Below the pieces are notes generated by a model. That model did not search any database and was not told the origin of the DNA. It was given only the letters and a program-made list of their open reading frames with translations. The translations under genes were made by a program, and so were the position numbers. A DNA stretch of 64,000 bases from Bradyrhizobium sp. CCBAU 53340. Lineage in GTDB: Bacteria > Pseudomonadota > Alphaproteobacteria > Rhizobiales > Xanthobacteraceae. Location: NCBI RefSeq assembly GCF_015291645.1, contig NZ_CP030055.1, positions 3,596,001-3,660,000 of the forward strand, in the 5' to 3' direction. Shown here piece by piece: positions 58,842 through 64,000 of this stretch; position 1 is the first letter of the stretch, and each line of letters begins with the position of its first letter.

Positions 58842-59324
58842 ATGCGCTGCCCGAACTGCAACAGTCTCGATACGCAGGTAAAGGACTCGCGTCCGACCGA
58901 GGATTCTTCCGTGATCCGCAGGCGGCGCGTGTGCGTCGCCTGCAATTTCCGCTTCACCACCTTCGAGCGCGTGCAGCTGCGCGAGCTCACGGTGATCAAG
59001 CGCAACGGCCGCCGCGTGCCGTTCGATCGCGACAAGCTGATGCGCTCGGTGCAGATCTCGCTTCGCAAGCGGCAGGTCGATCCTGAAAGGGTGGAGAAGA
59101 TGGTCTCCACCATCGTGCGTGAGCTCGAGACCGGCGGCGAGGCCGAGATCTCCTCCGAGGTGATCGGCGAGACCGTGATGGAGCATCTGCGTACGCTCGA
59201 CGACGTCGCCTATGTGCGCTTCGCCTCCGTCTACCGCAATTTCCGCGAAGCCAAGGATTTCGCCGAGGTACTCGGCGAGCTCTCCGGTGAGGAGGAAGCG
59301 CGGCTCGCCGCGATCCGCAAATGA
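58842..59324 (+). CDS. nrdR: Transcriptional repressor NrdR
   Basis: 160 residues. A zinc ribbon (Cys3, Cys6, Cys31, Cys34) with [18 protein letters not shown] and [18 protein letters not shown] is followed by an ATP-cone ([20 protein letters not shown]). It senses ATP/dATP and represses ribonucleotide reductase genes. Sixteen bases after glyA and overlapping ribD by ATGA. Confidence 0.97.
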   Translation: MRCPNCNSLDTQVKDSRPTEDSSVIRRRRVCVACNFRFTTFERVQLRELTVIKRNGRRVPFDRDKLMRSVQISLRKRQVDPERVEKMVSTIVRELETGGEAEISSEVIGETVMEHLRTLDDVAYVRFASVYRNFREAKDFAEVLGELSGEEEARLAAIRK

Positions 59325-60469
59325 TCTTCCGCATCCTGGAGGATCAGTTCGCCGCGAGGATCCGCGAGTCCAAGGACGTCGATCGCCGGTTCATGCAGCT
59401 GGCGCTGGCGCTCGGTCGGCGCGGGCGGGGCAGCGTTTGGCCCAATCCCGCCGTGGGCGCTGTCATTGTCAAGGACGGCGTCATCGTCGGCCGCGGCTGG
59501 ACGCAGCCAGGCGGACGGCCGCATGCCGAGCCTGAAGCATTGCGGCGGGCGGGCGAGGCGGCGCGCGGCGCCACGCTCTACGTCACGCTCGAACCCTGCT
59601 CGCATTTCGGCAAGTCGCCGCCTTGCGCCGACGCGGTGATCGCGGCCGGCATCAAGCGCGTGGTGGCGGCGATCGAGGATCCCAATCCTGAAGTGGCGGG
59701 GCAGGGCCATGCGCGGCTGCGCGCTGCCGGCATCACCGTGGATGTTGGCCTATGTGCCGCAGAGGCGGCGTTCGACCATGCCGGCCATTTCCGCCGCATC
59801 AGGGACAAGCGTCCGCATGTGATCCTGAAGCTCGCGGTCTCGCCCGACGGCAAGATCGGCGCGGCCGGCGGCCGGCCGCTCGCGATCACCGGCGAGGCCG
59901 TGCGCGATCGCGTGCATCTGTTGCGCGCGCAAAACGATGCCATCCTGGTCGGCATCGGTACGGTACTGGCTGACAATCCGCAGCTCAATTGCCGCCTGCC
60001 GGGCATGGCGGCGCGTTCGCCGGTGCGTGTGGTGCTCGACCAGAATTTGCGAATTCCGGCATCCAGCCAGCTTGTTCGTTCTGCACGCGAGTTGCCGCTC
60101 TGGGTGATCGCTTCCGAGCTTGCGGAAGCAGCCGCCGCGACACGTCTCGGCGCCGCTGGCGCGCAAATCATGCGTGTGCCGCCCGGAAGTGCTACCGGGC
60201 TCGATCTTCCGGCTGTTCTGCATCGTCTCGCCGAGAAGGGCATCACGCGGCTCATGGTCGAGGGTGGCAGCCACGTTGCGGCTTCGTTCGTGTCAGCCGA
60301 CCTCGTCGACGAGATCTGGCTGTTCCGCGGCGCGGAAGAGGTGGGCGCTGGTGGGGTCGATGCGCTCGATGCATTGCCCCTGTCGAAAATCACGCAGTCG
60401 CAGGCCTACAAGGTTCATGCTAGCGAGACATTCGGCCAGGATACTCTCACCATCTACGAGCGCGCCTAA
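59321..60469 (+). CDS. ribD: Bifunctional riboflavin deaminase/reductase
   Basis: 382 residues. The deaminase domain has the zinc set His68-Ala-Glu70, Cys93 in LEPCSHFG and Cys102 in PPCADAV; the reductase domain has [24 protein letters not shown] and [13 protein letters not shown]. It carries out the second and third steps of riboflavin synthesis. The deaminase HFGKSPPC stretch has Lys-Ser where Thr-Pro-type sequences are usual, a conservative deviation. Coupled to nrdR. Confidence 0.95.
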   Translation: MIFRILEDQFAARIRESKDVDRRFMQLALALGRRGRGSVWPNPAVGAVIVKDGVIVGRGWTQPGGRPHAEPEALRRAGEAARGATLYVTLEPCSHFGKSPPCADAVIAAGIKRVVAAIEDPNPEVAGQGHARLRAAGITVDVGLCAAEAAFDHAGHFRRIRDKRPHVILKLAVSPDGKIGAAGGRPLAITGEAVRDRVHLLRAQNDAILVGIGTVLADNPQLNCRLPGMAARSPVRVVLDQNLRIPASSQLVRSARELPLWVIASELAEAAAATRLGAAGAQIMRVPPGSATGLDLPAVLHRLAEKGITRLMVEGGSHVAASFVSADLVDEIWLFRGAEEVGAGGVDALDALPLSKITQSQAYKVHASETFGQDTLTIYERA

Positions 60470-60470
60470 T

Positions 60471-61094
60471 ATGTTCACCGGCATTGTCACCGATATCGGC
60501 GAGATCGTCAGCTTCACGCCCGTGGCGCAGGGGCAATTGCACCGCCTGCGCATCGCTTGCAGCTACGACCAGACCACCATCGCCGATGGCGCCTCGATCG
60601 CCAGCAACGGCGTCTGCCTCACCGTGGTTGCTTCCGGCGTCGCTGATGGCAAGGATTCTACTCAAAGGACCTGGTACGACGTCGATGCTGCCGCCGAGAC
60701 GCTGGCGCTGACGACGGCCAAGCACTGGAAGCTCGGTACGAAGCTCAACCTCGAGCGGGCGCTCAAGATCGGCGACGAGCTCGGTGGCCACATCGTCGCC
60801 GGCCATGCCGACGGCATCGCCACCATCGTCAGCCGTGAGGACCTGCCCGACATGGCGCGCTTCGAGCTCTCCACGACGCGCGAGCTGGCGCGCTTCATCG
60901 CCACCAAGGGCTCGATCACGCTCGATGGCGTCTCGCTCACGGTCAATACGGTGAAGGACACCGCCTTTTCGGTGCTGATCATTCCGCATACGCTGGAAGT
61001 CACGACGATCGGCGGCTGGAAGGCGGGCACTGAGGTCAATATCGAGGTCGACCTGATGGCCCGCTACGCGGCGCGGCTAACGGAAATGAAGTGA
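60471..61094 (+). CDS. ribE: Riboflavin synthase alpha subunit
   Basis: 207 residues. Starts with the diagnostic MFTGIV. Two lumazine-binding repeats are visible: ADGASIASNGVCLTVV and TKGSITLDGVSLTVN, with GHIVAGHADG at the junction. The dismutation of two lumazines makes riboflavin. One base separates it from the ribD stop. ATG 60471 is at the family N-terminus although the frame extends far upstream through ribD. Confidence 0.95.
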   Translation: MFTGIVTDIGEIVSFTPVAQGQLHRLRIACSYDQTTIADGASIASNGVCLTVVASGVADGKDSTQRTWYDVDAAAETLALTTAKHWKLGTKLNLERALKIGDELGGHIVAGHADGIATIVSREDLPDMARFELSTTRELARFIATKGSITLDGVSLTVNTVKDTAFSVLIIPHTLEVTTIGGWKAGTEVNIEVDLMARYAARLTEMK

Positions 61095-61181
61095 CCGGCG
61101 AAGCCGGATTTGCGCTTTAAAACTTGGCTTACACGCCTGCGGTGACTACATAACGGCCGACCCAGTAAACGGATTGAGACG

Positions 61182-61673
61182 ATGGCTGACGCGCGACGCG
61201 CACCCCTGAAGGACCAGACCGACATTTCCGGCGCGCGTGCGCTCGTTGTCGAAGCGCGGTTCTATGACGACCTCCAGGACGCGCTTCTGGACGGCGCGGT
61301 CACAGAACTGAAAGCGGCCGGCCTGACCCATGACGTGATCACGGTTCCCGGCGCGCTCGAGATCCCGGCTGCGGTCGCGATTGCGGTCGATGCGGCTGCG
61401 GCGAACGGCAAGCCCTATGATGCCGTGATCGCGCTCGGCTGTGTGATCCGCGGCGACACCATTCATTTCGAGATCGTCTCGCAGGAATCCTCGCGCGCGC
61501 TGATGGACCTTGCGGTGGCGCGCAAGCTTCCGCTCGGCAACGGCATCCTCACCGTCAACAACGAAGACCAGGCGTGGGCGCGGGCGCGCGCCAGCGAGCT
61601 CAACAAGGGCGGCGATGCCGCACGCGCAGCGCTTGCGATGCTGCGCATCAAGCGCCGCCTGGCGCGGGCCTGA
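61182..61673 (+). CDS. ribH: 6,7-Dimethyl-8-ribityllumazine synthase
   Basis: 163 residues. [51 protein letters not shown] and the [15 protein letters not shown] region with the conserved elements of icosahedral lumazine synthases are present. It supplies the substrate of RibE. Three bases separate it from nusB. Confidence 0.96.
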   Translation: MADARRAPLKDQTDISGARALVVEARFYDDLQDALLDGAVTELKAAGLTHDVITVPGALEIPAAVAIAVDAAAANGKPYDAVIALGCVIRGDTIHFEIVSQESSRALMDLAVARKLPLGNGILTVNNEDQAWARARASELNKGGDAARAALAMLRIKRRLARA

Positions 61674-61676
61674 GCC

Positions 61677-62171
61677 ATGGCTGACATCAGGAAACCAGCG
61701 GGCGTTGCCGAGAAGAAAGCGAACCGTCGCGGTGCGGCGCGGCTTGCTGCCGTTCAGGCGCTGTACCAGATGGACATTGCCGGCGCCGGCATCAACGACA
61801 TCTTTGCGGAGTTCGAAAGCCACTGGCTCGGCAACGAAGTCGAGGGCGAAACCTACCTGCCGGCGGAAGCGGCGTTCTTCCGCGACGTCGTTTCCGGCGT
61901 CGTGCGCGACCAGAAGAAGCTCGATCCCCTGATCGACGAGGCGCTGTCGAAGGGCTGGCCCTTGAAGCGAATCGAGGCGATCCTGCGTGCAGTGTTGCGG
62001 GCAGGGGCCTATGAGCTTCAGCACCGCAAGGACGTGCCGGGCCGCGTCGTCGTGTCCGAATATGTCGACGTCGCCAATGCCTTCGTCGACCGCGAGGAGA
62101 CCGGCATGGTCAACGCCGTGCTCGATCAGATCGGCCGCCAGTTTCGCGGTGATGAGTTCGGGCGAGGATAG
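61677..62171 (+). CDS. nusB: Transcription antitermination factor NusB
   Basis: 164 residues, all-helical. RRGAARLAAVQALYQMDIAG, ILRAVLRAGAYEL and VVVSEYVDVANAFVDREETGMVNAVLDQI are typical. It binds boxA RNA with S10 during rRNA transcription. The ribH-nusB linkage is widespread. A two-hairpin repeat follows and may end the operon. Confidence 0.95.
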   Translation: MADIRKPAGVAEKKANRRGAARLAAVQALYQMDIAGAGINDIFAEFESHWLGNEVEGETYLPAEAAFFRDVVSGVVRDQKKLDPLIDEALSKGWPLKRIEAILRAVLRAGAYELQHRKDVPGRVVVSEYVDVANAFVDREETGMVNAVLDQIGRQFRGDEFGRG

Positions 62172-62222
62172 CGCGGGCTTAGGGCGGTGAACTGATGCGA
62201 TGCAGCTGCCCCATACCCCGGT

Positions 62223-62323
62223 GTCATGCCCCGCGAAGGCGGGGCATCCAGTACGCCGCAGCCTATCGATTTCACATGACTGTCTCTGGAATACTGGATC
62301 GCCCGGTCAAGCCGGGCGATGAC
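62223..62323. repeat. Two-hairpin palindromic repeat, copy 4 (inverted)
   Basis: GTCATGCCCCGC...GCGGGGCATCCAGTACGCCGC, variable centre, then ATACTGGATCGCCCGG...CCGGGCGATGAC. The hairpin order is the reverse of the copies at 15845 and 51319, so it is the same element in the opposite orientation. Confidence 0.78.
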
Positions 62324-62346
62324 AGTTGTGTGTGGAGCTGACATCG

Positions 62347-63345
62347 ATGACCGCTCCGCACAATCCTTCCGCCGAAGACTCCCTCATCGCGCGCTATTTC
62401 AAGCCGCTGGCGATCGATCCCGGCGCGTTCGGTCTGGTCGACGATGCCGCGATCCTATCCGCGTCCGGTGACGACATCGTCGTCACCACCGACGCCGTGG
62501 TCGAGGGCGTGCACTATCTTGCCACCGATCCCCCCGACACCATCGCGCGCAAGGCGCTGCGGGTGAATCTATCAGATCTCGCCGCGAAGGGTGCGATGCC
62601 GGCCGGCTTCGTGCTGACACTGGCGTTACGCAGCAAGGAGGATGCCTGGCTTGGGCCGTTCGCGAACGCGCTTGGCGAGGATACAAGAGCCTTTGCATGC
62701 CCTCTGCTCGGCGGCGACACGGTGTCGACGCCGGGACCGCAGATGATCTCGATTACCGCCTTCGGCCGCGTGCCGAAGGGGCGGATGGTCGGCCGCACCG
62801 GCGCCCGGCCGGGCGATATTATCCTGGTGACGGGCACGATCGGCGATGCCGCGCTCGGGCTCGACGTACTTACCGGCGGCACGGTTGCCGCGGCGCTTGC
62901 GTCTGATCCCGCCGCAAGAGAATCACTGATCTCACGCTATCGCATTCCGCAACCGCGCAATGTGCTAGCGCAGGCCGTGCGCGACCACGCGACGGCAGCG
63001 ATGGACGTGTCGGACGGGCTTGCCGGCGATCTGACCAAACTCTGTGCAGCGTCCGGCGCCTCTGCCAACGTCGATGTGGCGCGTGTGCCGCTCTCAGCCG
63101 CGGCGGCCGACCTGATCGCGCGCAACGCCATTTGTGTTGAGACGCTACTTGCCGGGGGCGACGACTACGAAGTGCTGTGCACGGTATCGCCGGCACAAAG
63201 CGATGCGCTGATGGCCGCCGGGCGGGCCGCCGGCGTGGCCGTCACGGCGATCGGCACGATCGTCACGGGTCATGGGCAGCCGCGCTTCCTGGACGCGCAG
63301 GGCCAGGAACTCGCCCTGAAGCGTCTGTCCTACAGTCATTTCTAG
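62347..63345 (+). CDS. thiL: Thiamine-monophosphate kinase
   Basis: 332 residues. Motifs in order: GLVDDAAIL, TTDAVVEGVHY, RVNLSDLAAKGAMPAG, GGDTVSTPG, AAMDVSDGLAGDL and LAGGDDYEVLCT. It phosphorylates thiamine monophosphate to the active diphosphate. Start 62347 follows the repeat; an in-frame upstream start at 62326 runs from the repeat margin and is rejected. Confidence 0.95.
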   Translation: MTAPHNPSAEDSLIARYFKPLAIDPGAFGLVDDAAILSASGDDIVVTTDAVVEGVHYLATDPPDTIARKALRVNLSDLAAKGAMPAGFVLTLALRSKEDAWLGPFANALGEDTRAFACPLLGGDTVSTPGPQMISITAFGRVPKGRMVGRTGARPGDIILVTGTIGDAALGLDVLTGGTVAAALASDPAARESLISRYRIPQPRNVLAQAVRDHATAAMDVSDGLAGDLTKLCAASGASANVDVARVPLSAAAADLIARNAICVETLLAGGDDYEVLCTVSPAQSDALMAAGRAAGVAVTAIGTIVTGHGQPRFLDAQGQELALKRLSYSHF

Positions 63346-63418
63346 AGTCGCAATCCCTGCGCCAGCCAACACATGTATCGCCTCCTTTGATGCAAAGGCA
63401 GCCAATGGGTGCGATTCG

Positions 63419-64000
63419 ATGACGGCGGCCGTTTCGGGGGTGAGTGAGGCGCTGGCTGCTGCCGGGCGCGCGTGCGGAAGCTGCACGCTCTGCTGCAAGG
63501 TCTACAACGTGGTCGCGTTCGGCAAGCCCGCCGGCACGTGGTGCTCACATTGCGAGCCCACCTTGGGCTGCGCGATCCATGATAGCAGGCCAGGCGAATG
63601 TGCGGCGTTCGACTGTCTCTGGAAAACCATGCTAGCACTGCCCGTGCACTGGAAGCCCGATCAGGCGAAGATGGTGCTGACGGTGCATCCTCATACCAAC
63701 AACATCCAGGTCGTGGTTGATCCCGACCTGCCAGCAGCCTGGACGCGGCAGCCTTATCACAGCCAGTTGCGCCTGTTGGCGAAGAGCAACATGGCGAATG
63801 GCCATCTTGTGATCGTGTTCGTTGGCGAACTGGCGACGCTGATCCTCCCCGATCAGGATGTGCCGCTTGGCGCTCTCACGCTCGACCAGATGGTGTCGGT
63901 GACACTGGAGGCCGGCGCGAGCGGCAGCGTCTACGAGGTCAAGGTCTTCAACCGACGCAGAACGGCCTCCGGGCAGACCTTGGAATTGGCGTCATCATCG
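63419..64000 (+). CDS. Cysteine-rich protein, partial (YkgJ/zinc-iron-chelating-like)
   Basis: 194 codons to the window end with no stop. The N-terminus is rich in cysteine: RACGSCTLCCKVYNV, WCSHCEPTLGCAIHDSRPGEC and AAFDCLW. The CxxCxxCC and CxxC spacings plus RPGEC recall YkgJ-type (UPF0153) proteins proposed to chelate zinc or iron-sulfur clusters. The remainder is beta-rich without cysteine. Previous gene is thiL, 73 bases upstream on the same strand. Confidence 0.72.
   Translation, partial: MTAAVSGVSEALAAAGRACGSCTLCCKVYNVVAFGKPAGTWCSHCEPTLGCAIHDSRPGECAAFDCLWKTMLALPVHWKPDQAKMVLTVHPHTNNIQVVVDPDLPAAWTRQPYHSQLRLLAKSNMANGHLVIVFVGELATLILPDQDVPLGALTLDQMVSVTLEAGASGSVYEVKVFNRRRTASGQTLELASSS

Noticed and set aside
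57233..59320. Glycine riboswitch before glyA or FMN riboswitch before the rib genes
   Set aside because: No conserved core of either was recognisable; ribD is coupled directly to nrdR with no leader.

Overview
The window reads as a chromosomal segment of an alphaproteobacterium, most likely a Bradyrhizobium or close relative (inference). The reasons are high GC with strong third-position GC, ATGA-type coupled genes, a HemB with the aspartate-rich metal site described from Bradyrhizobium, a mntH promoter with a Fur/Mur-like palindrome, an Omp2b-type porin, the linkage pdxJ-acpS-lepB-rnc-era-recO-parC, and several families of short palindromic repeats between genes.

Layout. 1-14.8 kb: pyrB with a dihydroorotase-like partner (minus strand), a D-Ala-D-Ala dipeptidase, an AidB-type acyl-CoA dehydrogenase, two CPBP membrane proteases, an AEC transporter, ruvX, a LysR regulator divergent from two nitronate monooxygenase paralogs, and gatC-orf-gatA-orf-gatB, an amidotransferase operon with two small uncharacterised ORFs coupled into it. 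14.8-21.2 kb is the accessory part: a 30-residue lysine-rich peptide gene, a Sel1-repeat protein, a nested insertion (an IS91-type unit with its own tyrosine recombinase inside the left end of an IS630-family element), a small hypothetical gene and tRNA-Ser(GCU). 21.2-30.6 kb: porin, a decayed secreted protein gene, a soluble lytic transglycosylase, dapA, mscL, smpB, a peroxiredoxin, a family 5-like uracil-DNA glycosylase overlapping a NYN-domain gene, and rpoZ.

30.7-41.1 kb is the conserved block rsh, pdxJ, acpS, lepB, rnc, era, a membrane protein, recO, a small secreted protein and parC. It links stringent response, cofactor and lipid-carrier activation, protein secretion, RNA processing, ribosome assembly, recombination and chromosome decatenation. 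41.2-55.5 kb is mixed metabolic and transport content: GMC oxidoreductase, rhodanese-ChrB fusion, secreted metallo-beta-lactamase-fold hydrolase, EamA and two MFS transporters, class III nucleotidyl cyclase, mntH, the N-end-rule leucyltransferase bpt, RDD and DUF6151 proteins, hemB and a DUF6163 protein. 56-64 kb: an LdtR-like MarR regulator, two small conserved-looking genes, glyA-nrdR-ribD-ribE-ribH-nusB, thiL, and a cysteine-rich protein cut by the window end.

Most of the window is ordinary housekeeping chromosome. The points most worth following are the reconstructable nested insertion and its structured leader, the two small ORFs built into the gatCAB operon, the lysine-rich mini-protein with its unusual upstream region, the dihydroorotase homolog without its zinc ligands, and a four-copy family of two-hairpin repeats. 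All product names rest on reading motifs and overall resemblance by eye; no database search was run.
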